Positions 10,418 to 20,324 of a stretch of 64,000 nucleotides of DNA are shown here, piece by piece. Source of the DNA: Mactra quadrangularis (taxonomy: Eukaryota; Mollusca; Bivalvia; Venerida; Mactridae); contig CM046294.1 in NCBI GenBank assembly GCA_025267735.1, positions 47,564,424-47,628,423 on the forward strand, written 5' to 3'. A program made the translations under genes and the position numbers. Within the stretch, counting starts at the first letter, position 1. Each line of letters starts with the position of its first letter. Below the pieces are notes generated by a model that saw only the letters and a list, made by a program, of their open reading frames with translations, made no database searches and was not told the origin of the DNA.

Positions 10418-10651
10418 TACTTTATATTATGTAATGACTAATGATACAAAATTAATATTTCATAATTGGGGTTGCCAGTTATAAAAAAATCATTTGTTTT
10501 TGTTTTTGGGTGAATGTGTCCATGATATTTTGTATAACATATTATTATCTAAATACTTAAAGGGTCTATGTCTATAACTTGCAGGTAAATCCACATAAAT
10601 TTCAAAAAGGATATTTAATGATCATGCTTTCAAATAACCACAACACAAAGA

Positions 10652-10789
10652 GCACGTTCCGCAAGGCAATCGCTAGCTAGCGATTCGTCTCCTGGTACCA
10701 TCGATTTGGTGTCACATAGTAAAAACTTTTGGTGCAAGAAAGGTACCAGAGGACGAAGCGCTATCTAGCGATTTCCTTGCGGAACGTGC
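10652..10789. mobile_element. Hairpin element with about 49-bp arms, copy 1
   Basis: Arms run gcacgttccgcaagg...ctcctggtacc and the reverse complement ggtaccagagg...ccttgcggaacgtgc, with few mismatches. The spacer (about 10709-10741) is homologous, in inverted orientation, to the spacer of the element at 12991-13130. No coding capacity. Confidence 0.78.
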
Positions 10790-12105
10790 CCATAGAAAAT
10801 TTATGTAAAAAATATGTTTGTAAGAATTAATACAAATAGTTGATCAACAATTCCATACTTATGGTTTGTCAACTGAAAATTAATCTGAATTCCAAAAAGG
10901 TATTTCACGATATTTCTCGCAGACTCATACAAATGGCGTGTTTACTTGCCACTCAACTAGCAGGCACAAAAATCAGTGAAATTGATAGTTGAACTGTCAT
11001 GTTGTTATCAGAATTCATTTGTTAACGTGTTTTATTATGTTAACTGAGACAATATACATGATTGTTAGACAATTTTCTCTTACTATGCTGCTTATGAAAA
11101 CAACAGTACAAAATGGATTATTTTAATTTCAAAATCAGACAATTTAAGACATCTCTCAAATTTTTCTAATTTAAGTCTTGCTGATTGATTCTGGACACAA
11201 TACACATACAATACATATTAGTAACTTGACAATCAAACAAGAAAAAGATATGGACGTATACCCTTTAAGTACTATTTGTATTTTTGTATTTATTATTTTT
11301 ATCGGCAAGGCAACCTTACTTGATTTCATTGGTCAATTATGATTATCCTCACTCCTAAACAATGCATGTCTTTTATTAATTAAGAAATATTATCAACTAT
11401 GAAAATCAGTAACCATATATGTACACCTTAGAATATATGCTTTGCGTATAAAAAGTCGACATTTGTAGTCAAAACTTATTTACATAGAAATGATATTATT
11501 ATTAAGGCAAGTTTTTTTATTTGTTGATACTCGAAGTATGGTGACAAAAATATTGACAGGAGGAGGTAAAAAAATAGAATAAAAACTTAAATATATCTGA
11601 CATTAATTTTATTAGACTAAATCATTGGCACTTTTTCCATTTCAAATAACATGTATGTAATACATAGATTAAGACCTGTCAAAAAGTAATCATGCCATTT
11701 AAATGTGTAATGAATTTAACTCAAATTAATAAAAGTGCGTATTTCAAAATTGTTATTTAATTAAATCTAAAAGGAAGATTCTAAAGCCTCTTCATGGATT
11801 GTCATCTGGAAAACTGCATTGTGGGGGCAGCCTACTTTCATTTTGTTCTAAATCAAAACTTAATCAGAAAAAAAATCACGAGATTACAATTAATTATGAA
11901 ACTATTCAAAATCGGTCTCCAAAAGACTACATTAACTGAAAGCTGTGAGCCTAAGTGGCTAAATTAACCCATGTCGCATTGTCGTCTTGCATGGCGCCAC
12001 ATGAAAACACAAAAGCACCACCAAATGGTATTTTTGTTGTATCTTTGTCCTGCAGGTTGCCATGGTTAAAAGCGTGACAAACGATTAAATAGTTGTTTGA
12101 TTGTG
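10790..12105. other. AT-rich non-coding stretch, about 1.3 kb
   Basis: No coding, RNA or clear repeat structure found by reading both strands. Confidence 0.45.
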
Positions 12106-12117
12106 TTACTGCATGAA

Positions 12118-12407
12118 TTTATTTATTTATTTATTAGAGTTAACACCGTGTCAACACAATTAAGGTCATTTAACGGCGTCCAGCACACATAACCTAGCTT
12201 TCCTGAATCATTGTTTGACCAGTACTCACCTACCCTTCCACAAGGCCGGTAACTTCTCCATATTATCTAATCAATGGAGGAAAATTGACATTATTGTCAA
12301 ATTTTCATGGAAGGGTATAACCTCCCCGGGTGGGATTCAAATTCGCACCCCCTCGGGCACGAGATTCCAAATCCCGGCGCACTACCAGCTGTGCTATCGA
12401 CCCGGGT
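12118..12407 (-). mobile_element. tRNA-derived SINE, full length, with 12-bp target-site duplication
   Basis: Same family as the element at 66-371: tRNA-like head on the minus strand (A box near 12380-12400, decayed B box near 12335-12347), conserved body, and an (ATAA)n-like tail at 12118-12133. The direct repeat ttactgcatgaa at 12106-12117 and 12408-12419 is perfect, which fixes both boundaries. The plus-strand frame at 12215-12418 is a by-product. Confidence 0.9.
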
Positions 12408-12464
12408 TTACTGCATGAAGCCACCATAGTGAGCCATTAGAAACAACTGTGCTAAATATAGCCA

Positions 12465-12486
12465 AACAACAACAACAACAACAAAC
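12465..12486. repeat. Short (CAA)n microsatellite
   Basis: About six to seven consecutive caa triplets. Confidence 0.75.
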
Positions 12487-12990
12487 TAGTAATGTGAGAC
12501 TTCCCAACTAGTCCATTCAATTTAACTTTTGACCTAGACAAAATTGCAACAGAAAAATACCATAAGACACACAAAAATGTTGCACTCCAATTAACGGGGG
12601 GAAAGTGATGAAAAATGAATTTGAAATAATGCATTTTCTACTTACATTAAAAGGCGCTGCAACGCTTCCGTACTACTTTCCCGCAGTAAATATAGCTGTT
12701 GGGTAACAAAAAGTAATGGATGCCCATAGTGTTTTGATTTTGCGTTGACTTACCAATGTGAATCTATATATCTACATTTAATTAATTTTATAAATGGCAG
12801 TAAATTCATTGAAATACCGTTTTTTGGTGACAACCTTGAAAAATAGATTTTTTAACTGTGGTAGCGCGTTAGGACCAAACTTGATCATGATTAGTGTTAA
12901 ATTTCGTGTCACAATATTTTTGCTGTCTAAGCGCTGAGTATGAAAAAATTTAAACTCTCCAAATTTAAATAAGTGAGTAGAATTTTAGAT
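12487..12990. other. Non-coding stretch
   Basis: No supported feature. The 60-codon minus-strand frame at 12452-12634 is low-complexity and not credible. Confidence 0.4.
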
Positions 12991-13130
12991 CAGGGACAAG
13001 TTTCCTAAGCTACCTATCACTTTGGGTCCTGGTACCTTTTTTACACCAAAAGAATTAAGTATGTGATATCAAAGTAAGGGTACCAGGGGACAAAGTGATA
13101 CATAGTAATATGCTTAGACAACTTGCCCCA
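12991..13130. mobile_element. Hairpin element related to 10652-10789, copy 2
   Basis: Left arm cagggacaagtttcctaag...gtcctggtacc pairs with right arm ggtaccaggggac...cttagacaacttgcccc. The spacer carries acaccaaaag, the complement of the cttttggtg in copy 1, so the two copies are inverted relative to each other. The arms differ between copies but stay largely complementary within each. Confidence 0.72.
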
Positions 13131-13181
13131 GGTGTATATCAAATTTAATTGATGTTCAACAAAACAATGTTTTAATATATA

Positions 13182-14255
13182 CAGTCATTTCTCATTATCT
13201 CGACTACGCTTAAGTCGACTGTTCGTTATCTTGATTGAAAATCAAAAGTACCGATTTTTCCCCTTCTCTATCTTTATGAAAAATGCATGTTTATCTCGAT
13301 TTTTCTCTCTCGACTTTTTCGATGTCTCGATCATAAATTTTGGACCAAAACGAGTGTTTCACATTATAATCATAATATTTATCTCGACTAGACAAAGATG
13401 TCATCGGAAATCCCACGATGTGCGACAAACAACTTGCACCAATCAATTAACGATCCCACAGTTAAACTATTACAAAAGGGTCATTAAAATAAATTTGTCA
13501 TTTAACAAAAGTGAATAAACAAAGTGACAGCATTTTGATTGACAGGTGTCATAGTTAATTACAGAAATAAAAATACGAATCTTGTTTCATATTCCTATCT
13601 TTATTTAATTTCGGGTTTTAGTTGATTGAAATGTTTGAACTCAATTTTAAAGCATATTCTAAACTAAAGTTAATCACTCCACTCGCTTCAGAAAAATGCC
13701 GGTTGAACATAAAGTTGTTAACAACTTAATAATATCTGTTACTACTCAATTTTCCTTAGCGCTCATCTCGGTGTGTTGTTAGCAAGACACGTCATTGATA
13801 GAATGCTATACATCAGATACATTGCGTGAGTTGGTCACAACACGCATACACATCCAGGATTTATACTTAATATAAAATTGTTGATTGGTTACAAACTGTC
13901 AAAAGAATAAATACTCGATAAGTTGTATCATCAAGACAAAGTATGTGTAAAATTGGAAACCAAAAGTAGATTTTCGGAAAAAACGCGAATTGTTTCTATG
14001 ACTCGTCGAAATGAAACAGCGTCAGTGTGAACGTACAACTTAACAAACTAGAGTATCATTTGTGATATAAATAGTAAAACTCTATTTAACAGGTGTAATA
14101 AAGCAATTATTTTAAACTACACGCTCTGAACAGGTGAAGTGGCTACTGAAGACATCAGACTAACTCAGTTTTGTAACTTTTGTTTACCTTGATTATTCGT
14201 TATCTCGACTTTTTATCTACAGACCCAACAAAGTCAAGATAACAAGAAATGACTG
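13182..14255. mobile_element. Non-autonomous pogo/Tigger-like DNA transposon, 1074 bp
   Basis: Left end cagtcatttctcattatctc matches the reverse complement of the right end with about three mismatches in 24 bp, and TA lies on both sides (13180-13181, 14256-14257). The CAGT...TTATCTCGA terminus, repeated subterminally as ttatctcgactttt, is the style of pogo/Tigger elements. No transposase remains; the 95-codon frame at 13231-13518 spans subterminal repeats and is not credible. The family call rests on the ends only. Confidence 0.72.
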
Positions 14256-14419
14256 TACATTGTTTTGTTTACACTGAAAATACAACATACCTCTAAACCT
14301 TGACAATCTATCACAGATGTTGATCCTTAAACTATTTGTTTCTCTAGGATTCATGTTTTAATACTCTCAGTTCCAATGAACATTTAAACTGAAATACAAG
14401 AGAAAATACATTTAATTGA

Positions 14420-14562
14420 TAATCAATCTAATTAATACCCGATCTAAAATTCTCTGCTAGCCTTCTCGCTAGCTGATCTTATCTCGTTTTAAATACATGA
14501 TGCTATCATCATGTTCAGTAACTTCTTAACATTGACTATGTCACAAAATATGAAATTTCCAA
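14420..14562. repeat. Dispersed repeat, copy 1
   Basis: Shares acccgatctaaaatt, ctcgcta and, further on, tcagtaactt...tatgtca...gaaatt with the segment at 15640-15830. The two align along about 140-190 bp with gaps. Likely an unnamed transposon fragment. Confidence 0.5.
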
Positions 14563-14575
14563 CAATGTACAGTCA

Positions 14576-15216
14576 AGGGACATAAATGAGTTCCCACTCT
14601 AAGTGACGTCATGTTTTATTTTGACAGCGTTGTTGACATTTAACCTTGACATTTAAACTCAAAATCAAAACAAACTCGCATGAAACATCTAATACTTGGA
14701 GATATGACCCTTGGTCCTCAATACATCAATTAAATTCAGATTTTAACTCGGTTAAAGTGTGTCGACGATTAACTTTCACCATCAAGATAACGGGGCATCC
14801 GAACGTCTCGTAGTTTTTGGTCACCGTCCACTACGAGGAAGATTTTCAACATTACCTCGGTCAACAAACAGCTTCAAAAGTTTTGACACAGTCCTTCTAT
14901 TGTATCCAGTTATGTCTTGAATGTTTCGGCTAGAAAATCTCTGTTTTGATAATCTAATTTTTATGTTTTTCGCCTCGGGGTCAACTGTTTTCTGTGGAGC
15001 GCCATGTTAATTTTTTTGCTGACGTAAACAAGGAAAGGGAAATAATCGGTACTATTATTCGATCTAATTGATCTAATGGACATCACATTATTCTCCCTTG
15101 CATTTAAAAACTAATTAGATAAAATAAAACGACAAAAAAACAACAACAAGTTATAATGTACGGAACTTCGTAGAAAGAAACAACTTCATGTAGCCTGGGA
15201 ACTCATTTATGTCCCT
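14576..15216. mobile_element. 641-bp element with about 22-bp inverted ends, Tc1-related
   Basis: The left end agggacataaatgagttccc (14576-14595) is the reverse complement of the right end (15197-15216). The left side is preceded by tacagtca, suggesting the true end may be TA|CAGT as in Tc1/mariner elements. Inside is a dead Tc1-like DNA-binding domain on the minus strand (14785-15006). Confidence 0.75.
14785..15006 (-). pseudogene. Remnant of Tc1-like transposase N-terminal DNA-binding domain
   Basis: On the minus strand an open stretch reads through helix-turn-helix-like residues (RNIQDITGYNRRTVSKLL) and then GNVENLPRSGR, the conserved Tc1-family motif before the second helix-turn-helix. 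A TGA at 14821-14823 interrupts it, after which PKTT continues in the same frame, completing the GRPK-type motif around the stop. There is no in-frame start codon and no catalytic DDE region, so the fragment cannot act as a transposase. This is the evidence linking the surrounding element to the Tc1 group. Confidence 0.72.
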
Positions 15217-15639
15217 ACATCAGATATTTTCTCCAATGTTGTTCTATACTGGGCATCATTGACTACAGTAAAAGTTGGGAACATGTGATTGAATCTTTAT
15301 TATCTTTTGATGGCGTCATCTAAATCCTGAAAAATATAAATACATTTAGAATGGACTTTTGCTGTAAGTAAAGAATCAAACATGTAATAAAAGCAGCTGT
15401 GGTCAAAGCTCAGAGGTGGAGGCCATGATTAGAATGAAGAGATCCCGCTTTACCATAAAATATCAGCATTAAAGTTAAAGCGTAGATTTTGTGAAAATGG
15501 ACAAATTTTGAAGCAGTGAATTAACGTCTAAGCTTCCGACTAAAATTTTGATGGAAAATAATGAAACTTTCTGTGTCCATGTCTCTCCACAATAAGTTAG
15601 GACATAGTGTATAGTATATTTGAAAGATTAATGATCTGG
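15217..15639. other. Non-coding stretch
   Basis: No supported feature seen. Confidence 0.4.
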
Positions 15640-15830
15640 CAATCTGATTAAAACCCGATCTAAAATTTTCCGCTTGCATACTCGCTAATTTAGATCTGGC
15701 TTTTCCAAACGAAGGTCACGTTCAGGCGACCTTTTAACATCATAATATTTATGACAAAATGTTTATGATACGTAACTTGTTTACATCGTCTACGTCATGC
15801 AATTTGAAATGAGCCGCCCAATCGCAGACT
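15640..15830. repeat. Dispersed repeat, copy 2
   Basis: Partner of 14420-14562: attaaaacccgatctaaaat, actcgctaattt, then gatacgtaacttgtttacat and gtcatgcaatttgaaatg in the same order. The copy may extend further right. Confidence 0.5.
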
Positions 15831-16990
15831 GTGAATAATACCGCTGTTAAATTAGCATGCAAAACTTTGTCTAAAAATAGAAATTACGAAATCAAAATGT
15901 GATTAATAGTGTTTTCGTCTAGATGAAAGCTACGCATTGATTGGTCGAAACAAAGTTTATCTCGAATTGACCTTCCACGGAGAAAGTAGAGATCCTGTAC
16001 GACAACGCTCTGTTTACGGAAATTGAGAAAAGATGAAAATTAAATGTCTGAAATGCTTAATAACAACTCTAAACTGCCACAATGCCAACCTATAAAAACT
16101 AAAAATGAATTCAGTGAGCTTAAAGATATGATGTCACAAATCAAAGATAGAATCACATACAAGAAATGTAATGTGGAAACCACATTAAAGCCAGAATAAG
16201 AAACTTATACACAAAAATTACAAAGGGAATTATTCATTAATAAAGCCAGGTAGAGTTGTGGTAACTTTCAAATTCGGTTTATCATATGGCATTTTATAAT
16301 TGAATTAAGATCTGACCATAAATGGCATAAAATATATGCTAAATTTAAAACTTTAACGCAATTGTTAACAACACCGGACAAACGCAAACATTTTCTAAAT
16401 ATATCATTGCTTGGGTGGAAGTTGACTAATTTGAAATAACTAAAAACCTACTTTCAAAATATTGAAATCAGTAGTAATACTGAAAGCGTTTACCCATGTC
16501 AATGGAAGTTAACATTTACATAACACTTAAAGTCAATCATTTGGAATAAAACATCAATTTGCTATTTACTAGACAAGTTTAGATCTGCAGGGATTGTATA
16601 ACCTTGGCTGTTTGGTTAACTTTTCTTATGTTGGAAATGAACAAACTTTATAAAAATGGAAACAGAAATAAGCTACAAGAAATCATAGAAAGAAAATCTT
16701 TGAAGAAATATTGAAAGGCAAGACAACAAAAACGTAAGAATTGTAGATTTGATAACTCAGTACCGTCAAGAAGTTAGATTAAAACATTCGATAGAAAGTA
16801 AATAATGGTTTTTTCTTTGACAAAAGAAACATTTTGACTGCTATGTTGGTCAGACACAAAACAAGCAAAGCCATGTATATGTGACCAAAGAGGACAATAA
16901 AAGTGATTTGAGTAATTATATATTTGGTTTGCAGTGTTAAAACATAGATGTCAATGTAAAATTATTTGAATCAGACGAATAAACATCACC
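15831..16990. other. AT-rich non-coding stretch
   Basis: No credible reading frame. Contains scattered A-rich strings only. Confidence 0.4.
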
Positions 16991-17303
16991 TTTTAAGGCT
17001 TCTCTCCTGTATGAATTTTCATGTGAAAATTTAAATTTTCTTTCGTTGTAACGTCGTAAACTTAGACATTCAAACATTGCATTTATAATATTTCTCTCCT
17101 GAATGTATTCTCATGTGAATTTTTAAAGATCCTTTTCTTGAAAACACATTTATATGGCATGTCTTCTGTATGTATTTTCATGTGTTTTCTTTAAGTTCCT
17201 TTTTCTGCAAACTCAGACATTCAAACATCGCATTAATAACCTTTCTCTCCTGATTGTATTCTCTTGTGTCTTCTTAAAGATCCTTTTTTAGAAAACTCAG
17301 ATG
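16991..17303 (-). pseudogene. C2H2 zinc-finger pseudogene fragment, four fingers
   Basis: Read on the minus strand, four successive finger ends and linkers appear at roughly 84-90-bp spacing: HKRIQSGEK (about 17247-17275), HMKIHTEDM (about 17160-17187), IHMRIHSGEK (17091-17120) and FHMKIHTGEKP (about 17001-17032). The motif FSRKGSLK precedes the third and KYYKCNV follows it. In-frame stop codons replace several zinc-binding positions (TGA where CxxC ends, TAA in the second finger) and a frame change is needed, so it is not functional. Sequence upstream of finger one is cut off where the TA|CAGT end begins at 17308. Confidence 0.8.
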
Positions 17304-17309
17304 TACATA

Positions 17310-17345
17310 CAGTCCAACCCCTCTTAAGCAACCCCTCTTAAGACA
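17310..17345. mobile_element. Single end of a CAGT/TA-type DNA transposon
   Basis: TA at 17308-17309 followed by cagtccaacccctcttaagc and a second cccctcttaag, the pattern of Tc1/mariner-superfamily ends. It resembles the left end of the 86-bp MITE at 10332. I could not find the matching other end in this window, so the element is truncated or strongly diverged. Confidence 0.5.
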
Positions 17346-18065
17346 ATTTCGGGTCAAAACACAACCCGTATTATATACATATCTTATTTTAATTAAAAAG
17401 TATTTTTTTAACATTTACGATTATTATTTATTAATGCTACACGGGATAAAAATTGATTTGATACATAATTTTATCCAATATGTAAGATATTTGTCAATTA
17501 AATACAATTATTGTTTGATATTTTGAGTTTTTCTTTTTACACGCAACTAATTGTATTGATGGTACTTGCTTTTATTTGCAATAGGTAATTGCAAGTGACA
17601 TGATTAGATCTTTCATTTACGAGTTTTATTTTTGTTTAACTTGGAAGAAAATATGAGAGAAAGTCTTTATTGACAAAAAGTGAGTTAAAAATTGAGTCTG
17701 TCACCTGTGGTCATATATCGTACTGTGGCACGACAAAGAAACCAGTTTTGTGCGTTAGTTTATTACTTTAATCACACTTGTAAAAAACACTGAAAATATA
17801 CAAACAAAACGATTCCTTAACAAAAAAAATAAATCTTCTTATAATCGCGAAAACACATGACACTCTACTCCATAGAAACATCCCGACAAATTCAGACGCG
17901 ACAACGTGAAAAATGGTATTCAAAAACATTCAAACGATTAATATAAAAGTTTGTTCTAAACTCACCCTTATGCCTTCTGAACTACTTATCGAAAAACAAT
18001 AGTCCCAAAAAACGTTGAACAAACGCTAATGAGCGAACGTTTTTCACGAGTTACTTCCCTTTCCC
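17346..18065. other. AT-rich non-coding stretch
   Basis: May be the interior of the transposon whose end is at 17310. No coding remains were recognised. Confidence 0.35.
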
Positions 18066-18197
18066 TTATACCCACTTAATATGGTGACATTACATATATT
18101 ATACCCACTTAATATGGTGACATTACATATATTATACCCACTTAATATGGTGACATTACATATATTATACCCACTTAATATGGTGACATTACATATA
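18066..18197. repeat. 33-bp tandem repeat, 4 copies
   Basis: Four nearly identical head-to-tail copies of ttatacccacttaatatgg plus tgacattacatata (units start at 18066, 18099, 18132 and 18165). Confidence 0.93.
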
Positions 18198-18221
18198 ATG
18201 TCTATAAAAACGGCTTAGAGT

Positions 18222-18467
18222 CTTAGAAAATAATTACATGTTATATAAACTATTATAAGTCATATATTATGTATATAAAACGACTTGGAGTCTAATATCT
18301 ACTCAAAGCCGTTTTTATATACTTTATATACATGTATCATTCGGAACGACCTCGGCGATCATCCACGAAGATACACGTGTATTTGAGTGGAAAATCGCCG
18401 AGGTAGTTCCGAATGATACATGTATATGACTTATAATAGTAGATATAACATGTAATTATTTTCTAAG
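18222..18467. mobile_element. Foldback element with a second hairpin inserted in its left arm
   Basis: Outer arms cttagaaaataattacatg... (from 18222) and its complement (ending 18467) continue into inner arms catgtatcattcggaac...cctcggcgat and its complement (about 18331-18360 and 18393-18424). The right arm is continuous, but the left arm is broken at about 18265-18325 by a segment that is itself an inverted repeat (gtatataaaacgacttggag / ctcaaagccgtttttatatac). A related string, tataaaaacggcttagagtc, lies just outside at 18203-18222. Confidence 0.72.
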
Positions 18468-19545
18468 TATGTGTAACAAAAAAATACTTGAATTTTCAAA
18501 ATAGTTATAATATAGCACCAGACATACGCTTTAATAATGGATTGCCACGACTATTTATGTTTTTTGTCACGTAACTTTATTATTCACATATCAAATTGGG
18601 TCGCATATAAGTAATATAATGTATTATGAAGCATTATAATCAATATTTCAAAATTTAAACCCGTTTTAACAGCACTATACTAATTTTTCAACTGTATTTC
18701 GGGTGTATTTTCGGGAAATCCGCTGTATTTCGGTAGATACATGAGCCCCTAAATATTGGCAAAAACATTGGATTTCACTTTCATTTAAGTTTTTGTTAAC
18801 TCAATCGGTAAGCGTCTAGTGATCTAGTCTTTCCCCGCGAATGGTAACGAAGAGAGAAAACTCGTACATATTTTAAACTGCATATTTTATGGTGCGGAGG
18901 ATATTCCCTTATAAAAAAGTTGCGGAAATGCATCGCAACATTGTAGTGTTTTTTAAAGGGATATCGGTACGTGTACCTGATTGTAGTGTGTTATGTGTTT
19001 AAACATATGTTTTCATAGTGTGTAACCTATCTGCACACATATCGTGGATTGTTAAGCTATTGTTACAAGTCGGAAGTTACAGCGCTTTGATTGCATACGT
19101 TAGTTTTCGAGGCGTAGTGCCGAACTGGCCAGGGTTAAATTTCGTAATAATAAAAAGTTTGGCTAATGAATTGCATATTTGAGATTCAGAATATTTACAG
19201 TTGCTATATTTGAAGTATCAACTGCTAATGTTGCGTTTAAATTATGACGTTAGACTGATTCCAAGCATATTGTCCGAGATATAGTGAATGTAAATTCTTA
19301 GGAGCTAGACCAGAATTGACGAGTTAGCACACACTGCCACATACCACCACAAACCTTTACATACTACCTTTATACATGATACCATGCTCTTTCAATAATA
19401 TGTTTGTTAATTATTTGGCAAAAATATCAAAATAACGTAAATCATTGAATATGTAGCTCGTGATAACACACTTAATTTGAAAAAAATATTGTAACAAATG
19501 CCATTGATTAATCATTGTCTTTGAACTAATTCTATCTGTTGTAGT
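18468..19545. other. Non-coding flank of the satellite array
   Basis: AT-rich single-copy-looking sequence with no supported gene. No degenerate satellite monomers were recognised in it. A 61-codon minus-strand frame (19411-19596) crosses the array border and is not credible. Confidence 0.5.
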
Positions 19546-19691
19546 TATAGAACAGCAAAAATAGGCCGCCTCATCCTGGTGTCCCGACGTTTGCACGCGT
19601 TTTTTGGTACCTGAATGTAGTTACTTACTTGTTTAAACACATTTTCCCGATGCCCTACGTAGTTAGCAACCTACTTACACAAAAATCATAC

Positions 19692-19711
19692 CTGCGCAGT
19701 GAGATGCGCAG
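19692..19711. repeat. Hairpin in satellite half A: 7-bp stem, 6-base loop
   Basis: ctgcgca, loop gtgaga, tgcgcag. Present in nearly every unit. The matching place in half B (19860-19875 in this unit) keeps a different 5-bp stem, cgcac / gtgcg, also with a 6-base loop. Confidence 0.8.
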
Positions 19712-19750
19712 TGGCTACAGAGCCCCAAAGTCGCCCCTCATCCTGGTGTC

Positions 19751-19775
19751 CCGAGATTTGCACGGGTAATCTCGG
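19751..19775. repeat. Hairpin in satellite half B: 8-bp stem, 9-base loop
   Basis: ccgagatt, loop tgcacgggt, aatctcgg. Half A has the left arm in altered form (ccgaggtt or ccgacgtt) but no matching right arm, so the hairpin is specific to B. Confidence 0.8.
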
Positions 19776-19796
19776 TACCTGAACGTGGTGGGTTTG

Positions 19797-19808
19797 GTGT
19801 TTAAACAC
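19797..19808. repeat. 12-bp perfect palindrome gtgtttaaacac in half B
   Basis: Half A retains the inner 8 bp, gtttaaac. Both halves therefore keep this AT-centred palindrome, although other positions between A and B have diverged. One unit at about 58503 has lost it. Confidence 0.8.
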
Positions 19809-19945
19809 GTTTTTCAGGTGCCCTAGACGGTTAGCGACCTAACTGCAAAAAATCACATTCGCACACCGAGGTGCGCCATGGCAACAGAGCCGCAAAGTAT
19901 ACCGTGCAATATGGCTATATAGGGCTATAGAACAGCAAAAATAGG

Positions 19946-20112
19946 CCCCTCATCCTGGTGTCCCGAGGTTTGCACGCGTTTTTTGGTACCTGAATGTAGT
20001 TACTTACTTGTTTAAACACATTTTCTCGATGCCCTACGTAGTTAGCAACCTACTTACACAAAAATCATACCTGCGCAGTGAGATGCGCAGTGGCTACAGA
20101 GCCCCAAAGTCG
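19946..20112. repeat. Satellite half-unit A, 167 bp (representative)
   Basis: Runs from cccctcatcctgg to just before the next cccctcatcctgg. Shares with half B the start (cctcatcctggtgtcccgag), tttgcacg, ggtacctgaa, gtttaaac, gttagc, a hairpin and ggc-acagagcc-caaagt, in the same order, so A and B are old duplicates. Its length equals a chromatosome, common for centromeric satellites. Confidence 0.85.
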
Positions 20113-20324
20113 CCCCTCATCCTGGTGTCCCGAGATTTGCACGGGTAATCTCGGTACCTGAACGTGGTGGGTTTGGTGTTTAAACACGTTTTTCAGGTGC
20201 CCTAGACGGTTAGCAACCTAACTGCAAAAAATCCCACTCGCACACCGAGGTGCGCCATGGCAACAGAGCCGCAAAGTATACCGTGCAATATGGCTATATA
20301 GGGCTATAGAACAGCAAAAATAGG
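20113..20324. repeat. Satellite half-unit B, 212 bp (representative)
   Basis: Parallel to half A, plus an extra block of about 45 bp at its end (from taccgtgcaatatgg to acagcaaaaatagg) containing ctatatagggctatag, which A lacks. Carries an 8-bp-stem hairpin (ccgagatt / aatctcgg) and the 12-bp palindrome gtgtttaaacac. Confidence 0.85.

Noticed and set aside
17300..18060. A complete transposon from the CAGT end at 17310
   Set aside because: No inverted partner of the end could be found downstream, so only the end is annotated.
19840..19880. CENP-B-box-like motif in the satellite (ttcgcacaccgagg)
   Set aside because: It has TTCG but lacks the required A and CGGG positions of the motif.
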